Assembly (NCBI RefSeq): GCF_028389875.1
Contig: NC_084671.1
Coordinates: forward strand, 24,831,083 to 24,895,082
Direction of reading: 5' to 3'
Length of the DNA: 64,000 bases
From: Rhea pennata
Taxonomy: Eukaryota > Chordata > Aves > Rheiformes > Rheidae
Below the pieces are notes generated by a model that saw only the letters and a list, made by a program, of their open reading frames with translations, had not been told where the DNA came from and searched no databases. The translations under genes were made by a program, and so were the position numbers. Below, one piece after another: positions 37,631 to 48,800 of this stretch; position 1 is the stretch's first letter; the number at the start of each line of letters is the position of its first letter.

Positions 37631-37984
37631 TGTATTCTGGGTTGATTTGCTGTTCTGGCTGAAAAGCCTTCTTCTTTTCCCTATCGCTGTCTCTTTTCCT
37701 TTGCTCAAGAATATAACCGGAGTACGAGGCCTCTGGGTTGCTCGAATCTCTGCTTCGTTCCCCACTGGATGGCAGTGCTGTCCCAGGCTTTTTCTCACGG
37801 GTTTTGATTTCCTGGAACACAGACGGACAGAACAATCTGCTCAAAAGAAAAACAGTTCTAGGTATTGTATGCAGGTCTGATTCCTGGGACAGGCACATGC
37901 TGTGCCAGAAGAAGCAAAGGTACAAGACGCCAGCAGGGCCTGAGTCTCGAGTCCCAGCATCTGGGTCAGTTGTACAGAAAGAAA

Positions 37985-37990
37985 AATAAA
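37985..37990 (+). terminator. Distal polyadenylation signal of KLHL6
   Basis: A second AATAAA lies 388 bases further on. It is a candidate for a longer 3' UTR, with a less convincing T/G-rich region after it. Confidence 0.4.
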
Positions 37991-38009
37991 CACTGAAGAG
38001 GTCACGCCT

Positions 38010-41000
38010 GGGATGCCTCCGGATACTCTGGGCTAAAGGCTGGGAACAAACTCTGCTCCCTCCCCCCCGACTAGTTGCTGGAAAGAGCCAACTCACCATT
38101 AAATCAAAGATAGAAAACACATTGCAAACAGATCTATCCAAGCAGAGAGCACTGTATCTTACTCAGCCTCTATCCCTTTTTTTAATGTCTCCTTTTGCCT
38201 TATATAGTATTAAAAATAATATTTCTCTCACGTTAGTCTGGGAAAAAGTCCTGGGTTCTTTAAGTTCAGCACACTAATTGCAGAGTGCTCAGCAGCATGG
38301 CAGGGCTGCAGCAGGCACAAGCAGGCCTGCAGCAGGTGCATGCCCTTAAAGAAGTCCCCACCACATCCTTCCCTCAGAAAGTCTGCTAGAAACCATGTCT
38401 CTTTCTCAAACAGTTTAACCCATCCCTTGAAATGCTGTCATTCAAGCCCATCCCCACACTTTCTTATTCTAATCCATCCTGCAGTCCCTCCTTTTTCTTT
38501 CTCCTTTTCACTCAGTTCTCTTTCTCCTCTGTTGCTCCTGTCCTTTCCAGGGTACAGCAGTTCTCCCACGGTGCCCAGATTGTCCCATCCTGCTCAGTTT
38601 TCAGAGGGCAGCAATGGCAAACAGTGACCAGCTTTGGCTCAGTTAGCAGCACAGCTGGTCTGCTGGGAAGGAGAAGGCAGATGAAGAGGGGAGTCTCCCT
38701 TCCCCATCAAGGAGCTGCACTTCCTTGTCTTCACTTGTTGCTTAAACCAGTGATAGCAGCTGCCAGAGTTGACCAGTTCTTCCTACTGGGAATTATTACA
38801 AAAAGCAGTAGCTCTCAGGTTAGGAGTTAGTTCCAGACTTCTTTCATGCCATTTCAGTAGCAAAATCAGTATTTTTTTGCCTGAGAAAAGTCAGTCTGTT
38901 GAGTGGGAAAAAAATCTCCAAATAAACTTCCAAATACACATTAATTCTTAACTCTGTTTAGCAGAGACAACAAGTGCAGCCTCCCCCTGCAGTTGAGATC
39001 ATTCCAACCCAGAGCAATGACGGAGGTTGCTAGGGCAGAAAGCCCTTGAGTTCATATAGTCCTTGCTTAGATGCACTTACTGATTTCAGTACTTGGCCCA
39101 GAACCCTACTTAGCATTTATGAACTGCTCTCTGAAAAGGATGGGCCAAATCTACTCCCTTTCCCAGGACTTCTTAGCATCGCTGGGAAAACTGACTTGTA
39201 TATTAAAGAATAAAGCCAGACATTCTTTTATTCCTTCCCATATTTTTATTGCTGCACTAAAATTTTGGTGAACACACTGGAACGATGCTTTGATGTGAGG
39301 TCCTGGAGCTCTTCTTGCTGCAGTTTGCTGGATGGTCTCTTCCAGCCATGACTCAGTTTGAGGGATCCATCCTGCCCTCTCTGAAGCAGTGAATGGGAGG
39401 CTTGTTACTACTCTGATAATTCAGGCCTTTACAGCAGTCTGTCTATAGCTGCACATGACACTGAGAAGCACAGGTCCTTGTCAGTAGGGCAGAAGTGAAT
39501 GAATTTTCTAGTTTAGAAACGCACAAAGTTTTGTTCAGCAAGGAAAAGCTGTAGCTTATAATGCAATACAAACTGTAGTTACAGTGAAGATTCTACATTA
39601 TCTGCACTTCATAATATGCCAAACATCTTAAGGGAAGCTTCCTACTTCTTAACAAAAAAAAGTACTGCAAGGGAAGTGGACAACAGCATGACCGTTTAAA
39701 AACGTGCCTTCAGGTACCTGTGAAGGCAGATGGCTGCAGTGAGGTTTGCAGGCAAAAGGCCTCTCTGTAGAGCTGTCTCATCTGTGCTGCTTCCCTAGAC
39801 ACACCTGCAGGCCTTGGGCAAGGACTGGCCAGCCCTCACTTACAAACATGAGAGCACAGGACCACAGCTTAGCTCCTTTCCCTCTCCGAAACACAGAGTT
39901 CCCTCAGAAATACTGACTTTTTAATAGCAGTTTATGAAGAGTTGTTCTCATTTGCCTCCTTGCTCTTTGCACCTTTCAGATTCATGTTGCAATCCTAAGG
40001 ACTATAAATATGCTGAAAAAGACAAACATTCAGTATCAGTAATTTTATGAAGACGCAAAAAATCACAAGAGTTGTGATAAAATTGCAAGGACTGGGAGCA
40101 CTGTGCCGTCCGTTACCAGCAGCGAGGTGAGGGTGGAGACTGCAGACAGCAGAAACCAACTTTCAAGGAAACCTGCCATTTTCTTTTCCTAGTAAGGGTT
40201 CCTTGCTTGCTATACATCCCCACCTCCCACAGAGAATGGCCACAATCACAGGTTCGGCCTAAAGGACACGCAGTATCTCAGAGTACAAAAATAGTGACTC
40301 GAGCATTGGGAGCAAAGAGCAGAGTACCCCGTGCGGCAGCTACGCAGCCCTTCTCGGGCTCTGGTGCCCCGTCCTGGTGGTGCTCCTGCTCCTGTAGCCC
40401 AGGGCCATGCTTCTCTGGGCTCCCTCGAGTGCAACCAGGCAAACACAAGCTTCCTTCTGACCTACAATTACATTAAGCTTCCTTTAGAAAATAACAAAGA
40501 AAGCTGATGGAGCAGGAGTAGAAATTTGTTATTAATTACTAGAACTGCAGGAGGTTAATTAGTTTTGCTGAATAATTACTCAAATTGTCGCAAATGTACT
40601 GAAATAAAAATCCAAATCTGTATGCTTGTTTACTTGCCAGGAGATTCTTCACATCCCATGACACTGAAACTAATCTAATTTCAGGCACAGCTCTAACTAC
40701 AGATTTCTTTCTTTTCCAAGCACTGCATGGCACAGGCCCAGCTGCTAGGAACGCAGGTCTGACTCCCGGCCGCCTGCAGATCACACCCAGCAGTCAGCTG
40801 CACTGTAAATCCAGCTGAGGGAGGGAAGGGAGCAGTGTTAAGCTAAGTAACAATGTTGGCACAAGAAAAGAGGAGGGAAAACTGACCACAGTTATATTTA
40901 GGCTAGAAATAAAGATACCTTTAATGATTCATGCTGTATCAATCCATTACAGGATTCCTGCCCCCAGCTGACACATCACATGTTAATGTCAACCATTTCA

Positions 41001-41400
41001 ATTTACGCTAGGATGCTGGGCAGGCACTGCGACATCCAAGAAGTTCACTCAGGCGACCTCTGTGAGGTCGACAGCTGGGCTGTGGTAAACAGTCTCAGTC
41101 TGAATTTCCAGAGCTTATCTGGAGACACCCTTAGAAAATGGTTCCTCATCACTACAACTCCGAGGTTCTGGCAAATAAAGAAGCCTAAATATTTTTAGGA
41201 TAAAACTCAAACCATTTATGAAAAGAAAAACATGAACCTAGCGCTTGTGATGTTGCCCAGGTGACTCCTTTGGTCCTATATAGATAAATTTGGAATCAGG
41301 TGTATGGCATGTTTTTCCTACACATGCTGTACTATACTGCTTTTGCACCAAAGAGCACAGTAATATTCCATGTTAAGGACTTGTCCACACAGTCACTTAA
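38010..41400. other. Intergenic, no gene recognised
   Basis: I see nothing coding. A CAG/GCAGG-rich patch lies at 38290-38345, and 39320-39355 vaguely resembles the 3' end of a CR1 element on the plus strand but is too short to call. Confidence 0.5.
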
Positions 41401-41407
41401 GGAAATA

Positions 41408-41815
41408 TCATAGAATCATAGAATCAGTAAGGTTGGAAGGGACCTCTGAAGATCATCTAGTCCAACCCCTCTGCTCAGCAGGGTCACCTAGAGCATGGTA
41501 GACAGGGTTGCATCCAGGCGGGCCTTGAAGATCTCCAGAGAAGGAGACTCCACCACCTCCCTGGGCAACCTGTCCCAGGGCTCCATCACTCTCACAGGGA
41601 AGAAATTCCCCCTCACGGTCAGGCGGAACTGCCTGTGCTTCAGTTTCTGCCCATTGCCTCTTGTCCTGTCACATGGGGCAACTGAAAAGAGTTTGTCCCT
41701 GTCCCCTGGACACCCTCCCTTCGGGTACTTGTACACATTGATAAGATCCCCCCATGTCTTCTCCTTCCCAGGCTAAACAGGCCCAGCTCTTGCAGCCGTT
41801 CCTCACCTAATACTA
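41408..41815 (-). mobile_element. CR1 LINE, 3' fragment
   Basis: The left edge is the reverse complement of the CR1 3' terminus (ATTCTATGATTCTATGA). On the minus strand a frame from 41736 to 41488 gives the end of the CR1 ORF2 protein (LPREVVESPSLEIFKARLDA). The element is truncated at its 5' end near 41815, as most CR1 copies are, so it cannot move by itself. The open frame and good match suggest a moderately young copy. It is the only clear interspersed repeat in the window. Confidence 0.93.
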
Positions 41816-41829
41816 ATCCACCTTTAAGT

Positions 41830-44780
41830 GGATTAATAAAGTATCATCCATGTGGATGCTGTTTTTAGAATTCAGTTCTACTTAACTGATTTCCAAATTA
41901 AAAATAGTACACTCTTTATGTAAATACTCATTTTAGGGAACAATTTCAAGAACATGGAGAAAGTGATTTTATTCATCTTTCTTAGAAGGTCATTTCCACA
42001 AACCAATGTTTTGTTTAGCATGGTCCATATGATATCACAGCAGACATTACAGACCCACACAGATTTGCCAGCATCACCAATTCACTTTATCCTTCTTTCA
42101 GTGTCCTTCTTTATTTCACCAAACTTCTAGTTGTCTCTAAGTATATCCAGAGCATGTGTGTGTATGTAAGAAAGAGTTACAGAACTGACAATATAATCTT
42201 ACCTGAGTCTGTCCTGGATATTAACAGGATAATTGATAGCAGTTAGCAGGAAAATCAGAGTATTAAACTGTAGCTATTCAAACTCATCTATGGCCATATA
42301 AAAAACTGCCCTACTTTACGGCAGTTGCATAATTATCTTTACTACTTAGCACAAATTTACAAAATAGGTAAACTTCAGGTAATAAGGCTTGAAAGAATCC
42401 TCCATTGACAAAACATCCTGTGAGTTATCAGCCTCTTTGCCAATGGGCAGAGGCATAAAGCCTTGGCCCGGGACACAGGAGGCCTTGGAAGTTACCAGTA
42501 CGGCCACCATTCTTGGTCAGTCTGCTTGTTAAGAGAATTCAGCAGAAGACATCTGATCTACTCTACAGATATTTGCCCCATCCTTACTAGTGTTACGGAA
42601 GACCATCTACTTCTAAAATAAAGCCTTTATACAGATGTAGTTGGTGTGACAAATTTCTATGATATTTTTACCCTGGGAAAAAAAGTAACCAATAAAAAGC
42701 ATTTCTTAGGTCCTAATTTTTTTTTATTGAATAAGATTGAGAAGATATGTATGTTCTGGAAGAGAAAGCAGTTACTCAGGAATTTTATGTTCATTTTGGT
42801 CAAAATAGGGAAGCATAGAACCATAGTTAAAGCAAATATTCAATAATATGATTTATTCACTTCAGACAATTTTAGCTTAGCAGTGCTTTTACATAATAAG
42901 TTTCCCTTTAAAGGCAAAGTTTCTAAGATGTCCCCACAGTGGCTCATCCCCACCTTTGAAATGTGATTTGTCACTCCCCTTGGTTGTGCTGACACTGGTG
43001 TTTGCAGAACCTGCTATAAAACAGATCACTGGGATAATCTGGGTTAAAAGGAAAACAATACTACTTCTCTTTGGATAGCTATTTTTAACCTGCAGCCCCA
43101 CAAACAGCCGTATCAGCAAACTGTAGAGAGCAAAAAACTGCAGGCTGTGGAGAGCAAAAGCAGTCTGGGAATGAGGAGAGAGAGACAAGCAGGAACCTCT
43201 AAAACTAGCTTCATTGCTGAAAACTATATCATACAACCAGACACTCATCTCCTCCTGGTTCACACTTAGTGGAATTCTTCAGATGAGTGTGAAATAGCCA
43301 TAAAAACACACGCAGCACCTTCTGTTTATTGCTTTAAGCAAACAGAACATGGAAAGAGTCTGCACGCAAGCAACACCGCACTAAGTGAAATCAATGGTCA
43401 TTTTCTAAATTTTCTTTTTTTAAAAAAGCCCCCAATTCTATACTTTTATATAAAACCCCCAAAATTCTAAAAATACTATCTTCAGAAGTACAAAAGGTAT
43501 TTTCTCAAGTCTGAGGTATAGCACTGCAGCTCAAATCTCCTATGCTGCCATTTATATTCAATTAAAATGTGGTTTCTTTAAAGCACAGAACAACCTCTCA
43601 TGTATATTTTATAGGTAGGTAGCTGATCAGAAAAATCTGAAAGACAAAGAAGCTCTTACAAGATACCACCTTTCTCACCCCTGAGCACACCACAGGCTCT
43701 GCAACCTCCCCTCCTGACCTCCCGAGGCGGTTGGCGGCGGCTGCTTGGGGCCAGCTCTGCCACGGTGCAGCTCTGCCCCAGGCTCAGACTGCTGGGGAGG
43801 AGCTGCAGGGCTTGGCAGAAGCCCCCCTGGGGCTCGGCAGCAGCGTTTAAGCCCTGGCTCTTGCGCCAGCCACACCGCGGGTATGCCTGCACTGGCTTCG
43901 CACCTTGCTGGTCCTGCCCCACTGCTCCAGCTGCCAGACTCAGCCTGCTGCATTGCGACGGCCCGGCGGGGGAATAGGGCCACAGCCCCCTGCAGTCACC
44001 CTGCTCCGCTCACCCGTCTCAGGCACCGAGGGAGTGTGTCCTGCCAGAAAGGGCACTGCCTGGCTGCCACCTGCGCCTCCTGGCTCCTTTTCGCTTGTGA
44101 AGCAGCCCACTGCTACACCGACAGCATCACGCGCTGGGCTCCCCGACAGACACTAATCAAAGATGATTTCCCATCAGACTGAGATTTTATAAAAATTCAG
44201 TGTTTTGCAGCTGGTCAGACAGAATGTGTACGGCCGATGATAAGGCAGCACACTGCACACGAGATGAGGAGCAGCGTTTCGCTGGGTGCAGCTTCAGAGG
44301 CAAGTTCCACAAGGTGATTTTCAGAACAGGGCACTGGCTGCTGGCCTTGCCAGACCACACCGTCAGTGAAAGAAGGAGTCACTCCACCCACAGCAACAGC
44401 ACCTTCAGCTAAGGACCCTCTCTGCTGTAGGCAATGCTGACCAAGAGACCTGCGGTTACCTCCTTTGCTTAGCACCATCTATTTTTCATTTTCTGATTTC
44501 CAGAGGGGCATCTAACATGGATGAGTAGAAATGGCCCTGATTCAGTATCTCCTCCAAATGATGCTGCCCTCCCACATCAGAAGAAGGCTCAGAACTTTGC
44601 TCAGATCTGTGTTCGCCATGATCCCAAACTGTGATGTGATGAAAGAGCTGTGACCTTCTGGCACCAAGGAAAAAAACTGACCAACCCTCACTTTCTCAAA
44701 CTTGGAAAAGAAGCTGAGTGGTTTGTGCCAAGACTGCATGCTGACAAGGTATGGACAACTCCTCCACTGCTGCTGTGCTC
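41830..44780. other. Intergenic between CR1 and the receptor gene
   Basis: AT-rich to 43.6 kb, then a GC-rich patch at 43.68-44.15 kb that is open on both strands but resembles nothing I know. It probably includes the 3' UTR of the receptor gene; a minus-strand AATAAA lies at 43325-43330. A minus-strand frame at 42889-43263 has hydrophobic stretches but no recognisable identity. Confidence 0.45.
43325..43330 (-). terminator. Candidate polyadenylation signal of the GPR148-like gene
   Basis: TTTATT on the plus strand reads AATAAA on the minus strand, about 1.46 kb after the receptor stop codon. I saw no AATAAA or ATTAAA nearer to the stop. Confidence 0.3.
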
Positions 44781-44788
44781 TGGTTGCC

Positions 44789-45871
44789 TCAGGATGGTGA
44801 TGGACTAGGTGACACCATGCAAAGACGCTTCCTTCTGACCATGGATTTGAGAGAGGCTGAGATCTCTCTGTACCGGAGCCCATACAGAAAAGGGAACAAA
44901 ACTTTAGGCAGAATCATCAGAAGATTGCAGATTGCCAGGGAGACCCAGATTCCTGTCTGCAGTCCGATGACAGAGTTAATGTACAAGAGTGATTCTACAA
45001 TAAGTGCCAAGAGTGGAGAGAAGTAAAAGAATAACACAGTGTGATGCATTAAGAATGTCACACTGGCTCTAGAGGAGATACTCTTCCATATCCCTGATTT
45101 TCTTGTTTTAAAATACAGAATAGCATAGCAACAGATCATCAAAAACAGACAGAGAAAGATAACAGAAGCAGCAAGCCAGTAACAGAGTTTTGTAGCATCA
45201 GTCCCATTCAGTGTTAATACCAGTATCACTGGAATGGAGCACATTTCCAGGACACAGGGCATAAAGTCTTGAGTGTTCCACAGCAACAAGAAGAAAGTTG
45301 CAGGGAAAGCCCCAGAACAGATCCACAGTAATACGATCACTTTTTTTGTTCGTGAAGCAGGCAAAATAGCAATGTAGCGCAGAGGAAACGAAACAGCTAT
45401 GTATGTGTCCAAGACCATTGCAGCAGCTGTGAACAATCCTCCACAGTAAGCCAGTGCCAGCAAAAATAACAGGAGGACACAAGCTTCCTTTGGGAGCTTT
45501 AGATTTGCTGCATTAAAAACAGCAGACAGGGTGTAGAACAAAATGTATATCAGGTCACAAAGCAAAGCATTTCCCAGCAGCATGTACCTTGTTTCCTGAC
45601 GGATGCTAAACCTAGAGAAAATCACAAACAAGATGGAAGGAATGACGAGGACACCTGCCACGAAGCAAACAAGTGGAGGGACTAAAAACACCTTCATGTT
45701 TGTGTAAGATGGGCTGACAGTCCATTCCCGCAAATAGTAAAAGAAAGCTTCATCCAAAGGTGAGGAACTGTTGGACACGTTCTCCCTGTGGAGGTATGCA
45801 GGTGTATTCAGTCTCTCTACAAAAGCACAGACAGAGAAGTTCATTTCTTTAGAATTTTGGGCTGACTGCAT
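44789..45871 (-). CDS. GPR148-like class A G-protein-coupled receptor, intronless
   Basis: A 360-residue plasma-membrane receptor in one exon. Seven hydrophobic segments lie near residues 60-86, 97-120, 131-154, 175-198, 229-253, 270-296 and 305-330. The outside N-terminus has three N-glycosylation sites (N11, N31, N34). N101 and D106 mark helix 2, C131 is the helix-3 disulphide cysteine, and C206 or C211 is its likely partner. The DRY triplet is DTY (155-157), and NPxxY is FPFLY (326-330). RQETRYMLLGNALLCDLIYIL, DTYIAVSFPLRYIAIL, KSGIW with a following SRA, and LPKVLFPFLYGLRYRE align with human GPR148, an orphan receptor. I call it GPR148-like rather than GPR148 because human GPR148 lies on another chromosome. 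It is convergent with KLHL6, about 7 kb from it. Confidence 0.85.
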   Translation of the reverse strand: MQSAQNSKEMNFSVCAFVERLNTPAYLHRENVSNSSSPLDEAFFYYLREWTVSPSYTNMKVFLVPPLVCFVAGVLVIPSILFVIFSRFSIRQETRYMLLGNALLCDLIYILFYTLSAVFNAANLKLPKEACVLLLFLLALAYCGGLFTAAAMVLDTYIAVSFPLRYIAILPASRTKKVIVLLWICSGAFPATFFLLLWNTQDFMPCVLEMCSIPVILVLTLNGTDATKLCYWLAASVIFLCLFLMICCYAILYFKTRKSGIWKSISSRASVTFLMHHTVLFFYFSPLLALIVESLLYINSVIGLQTGIWVSLAICNLLMILPKVLFPFLYGLRYREISASLKSMVRRKRLCMVSPSPSPS

Positions 45872-48800
45872 GATTTGAAGAAATCAAGGTCTTCTACTCC
45901 GAATCCTTAGAAAGGCAGATGAAGCAGAGGATGCCGTAAACCTGTGCAGACAAAGTAACTTCTGTAGCCAATTCTACCAGCTCTGAAGGGCAGAATGTTG
46001 AAACCTGTAAGCAAATTCTGTGGTGCCAAAAAATGTGTTTGCATGTAGCGGAGATTTTCTCTTCTTTCTGCAAAATCTGATGTTTAGAAAAGAGAATGAA
46101 TCTTTGTATGCTTTAAAAAAATCTAAATCCCACAGCTGGCTCTTTGATCAGGAGATGAATGGGTTGATCATTATTAGTAATTTGAGTTTGTTCTCACTAC
46201 ATTATCGCACCAAAGAGGCAGATGGAATATTAGCTTGATTAAACAGATGTGAGGTGATAAAGAGCAACATTCCAAGTGTACTGATGTACGAGAGTCATAA
46301 ATGTGACTAGATTTTTGCATCATTTTTATGTAACAACACAAAATTGATTTGAAGTGATCAATAAAAATGGCTCTGAATCCTGTTGTAAAATTGTATCACA
46401 ATGGCTCCAGTGAAATGAATGATCTTATTTATAGATGATAAAAATTTTCGCTCCAGTGAATTAAATCACTTATTTAGAGATGATAAGCCTTCCCCTGCCT
46501 TTTTGAATACATGATACACAAACACTGAATTCTCAGTTATCACAGACTCACAGTTGATCTAAATTGTCTGGGCTGAGTAACGTGCAGCATACCCTAGAGC
46601 AGACTGGACATTTCCAAGGTCCATTTGGAGACCAGTTCTCAGTTTGCTGGCAGGCACAGCACTGTTCTGCTCTTACTATCCATATCTCAGCATCAGACCT
46701 GGCGGTACAATGACAGAGTGTGTAGCATCTGCATGGCAGAAAAGGAACTCCTCATGCTCTTCCAGGTGTGGTCTGACCAGAATGAAAATGGTATTTGTTC
46801 ACAGGCTCAACACTGGCTAATAGTGCTTCAGTCTTAATCAGAAAGACTGTATTGATGCATTGTACATCACCTTGCATGACACAAAGTGGGTGACAGATCT
46901 GAGACTGCTGTGAAGAAGACCGAAAGGAAGATATTTATGTGTCTGTATTGTATGTCTCTGCAGAAAAAAGACTCTTGTGGTTATTGAGCAGTCATAAAAA
47001 AAGCTTCTGTGTTTGTCTATAAAAGACCAAGCTGTTGTTTGGGCCAAGGAACTACTCTTGAAAAAAAGTAAGACTGGCATTTGTTAAAATGGTTGTTTGT
47101 CTTGCCTCTTACTTTTTTGTGAGGGCCAGACGAACCTGTGCTTAGATCAGACAATGGCACCTTAGAGCTCTCCCTTTTTAATATCATATTATGAGGTCCC
47201 ACTTTCAGGCGACTAGGGAATCTGTCCCTAAATGCACTACCTGAAGAGGTGGTATGCTTACAGATCTATGCTGAGGCAGGATTGAGGGCAGGGACTAGAT
47301 TCCCCTGTGCTCTACACACACAAGGTAAAAGGGTATCTCCCACCACACAGAGGGATCAGGCTGTGGATATATGGTGTCATCAACTTGCTTCATCCATTTG
47401 ATGCCACAGCATAGGGAGGCCTGGCTGTATCTCATCCCGAGGAGACTGGCAGCATGCAGGCAGTGAGGCAGATCTGAGAAGGACATACAGAAGGGTGAAG
47501 AATAGCTGTTGGCTGCAGGATGAGAGAGCTGGAAAAGACTAAGTGCTCATTCCAAGCTACTACAAGTTATTCACTAGGGCTACTGGCATGCATTTGAGGA
47601 GAAGGAGATGTAGCATCTGTTTTAAACAACAGTATGGCCTACCCCACTCTAATATTAACTGTCCAGAATGCCAGAGGTGAATGAAGAGGGGCTGCATATT
47701 GTCAGGAAGCAATCGCAGATGATGATCGCAAGTTATCTTTTCAAAGCAGCTAAAAGAACAAGGAGGGAGATTTTACTTTTCTGGGCTGCCAAAGTCCTGT
47801 GAGTACCAAAGGAATTTGATTGGAAAGGGAGAGGCAAAAGGGTACCGGGCTTCAAGGTTGATAGAAATGTTCCTCCTCCTCCTCCCTGCTTCTTCCATGT
47901 CAGAGGAACTATGCAGGAGCAGCCACCAGGCTGCCTGGATCGATATGTTCATATGGATAGAGAAATTAAACTGTGCTTCCCTTTCGTACCTCATATTTTG
48001 CATCTCTGAGGAATGACTAACGCATGCACTGCTCTGCAGATGCTATTGCTGTGTCAGCACACAATGTCAGTCTCCCAAGTGCCCAGGAGAGTGCAGCAGG
48101 TCAAGGAGGAAGGAACTAGGACTGTCATCTAAGAGGGGTGTCCCTGCAAGGAGGTCACTGTGGTTTAAAGTGCTCTTTGACCATAGCAGCACTGTTTCAT
48201 TGCCCAGTTCCTTGCTGTCACACACTTCCTTAGTTGCTTACCTCTGTGCAAGGCACACCGCTGCTACCACATCACGTTGTTGTGCTGTTTACACAGAGCA
48301 TAAGTAGCAAAGACATGGGACCAGCAGGGTAGGTGCTTTGTTACCCCTCAACTGTACATGCTCTTCTCACCTGGTGCATCCATGGTGCGTGGGCATCTTA
48401 AAACAGTTTATGTGATGGTAAATGCCAAAGAATCACAGTCCATACTTGAAAACTGATGGGTGCACAAACCAAAGATCTAATACAACGGTCAAAATAAATA
48501 GTCAGTGAAGTCTGTCGACTGCCCAGGTGCTTTCAAATTACATTACTTATTTACATGCGTAAGAATAAAGATGTCTGAAGTTCAAATAAGACTTTTGGAA
48601 GTCTACAAGGACCTTCCACATTCACCAGCACAGTCAGATTTTTAACTATCGTTTCAAGTATGATTTTCCATCTCCTCTCAAGGAATATGGATTTTACTGC
48701 TGATGCTATAAAAGCAGTGGGAAGGCAGCTCCCTGCTTAACAAGGCATGATTGTATTCATTATTTTCCCACTACTACCAGCATGTTTGAACCTTTGGCAG

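Noticed and set aside
37584-38141. 185-codon frame antisense to the KLHL6 3' UTR
   Set aside because: It looks like no known protein, and its low-complexity basic end reflects the pyrimidine-rich complementary strand.
39320-39355. Possible second CR1 3' end
   Set aside because: Only about 30 bases look similar (TTGCTGGATGGTCTCTTCCAG), and the terminal repeat is absent.
42889-43263. Minus-strand frame with hydrophobic stretches and a good acceptor-like tract near 43170, possibly an exon of a membrane protein
   Set aside because: I could not match it to any family, and no partner exon was found. It is not an evident second receptor.
43675-44182. GC-rich patch open on both strands
   Set aside because: Open frames on both strands in GC-rich DNA are expected by chance, and neither product resembles a known protein.
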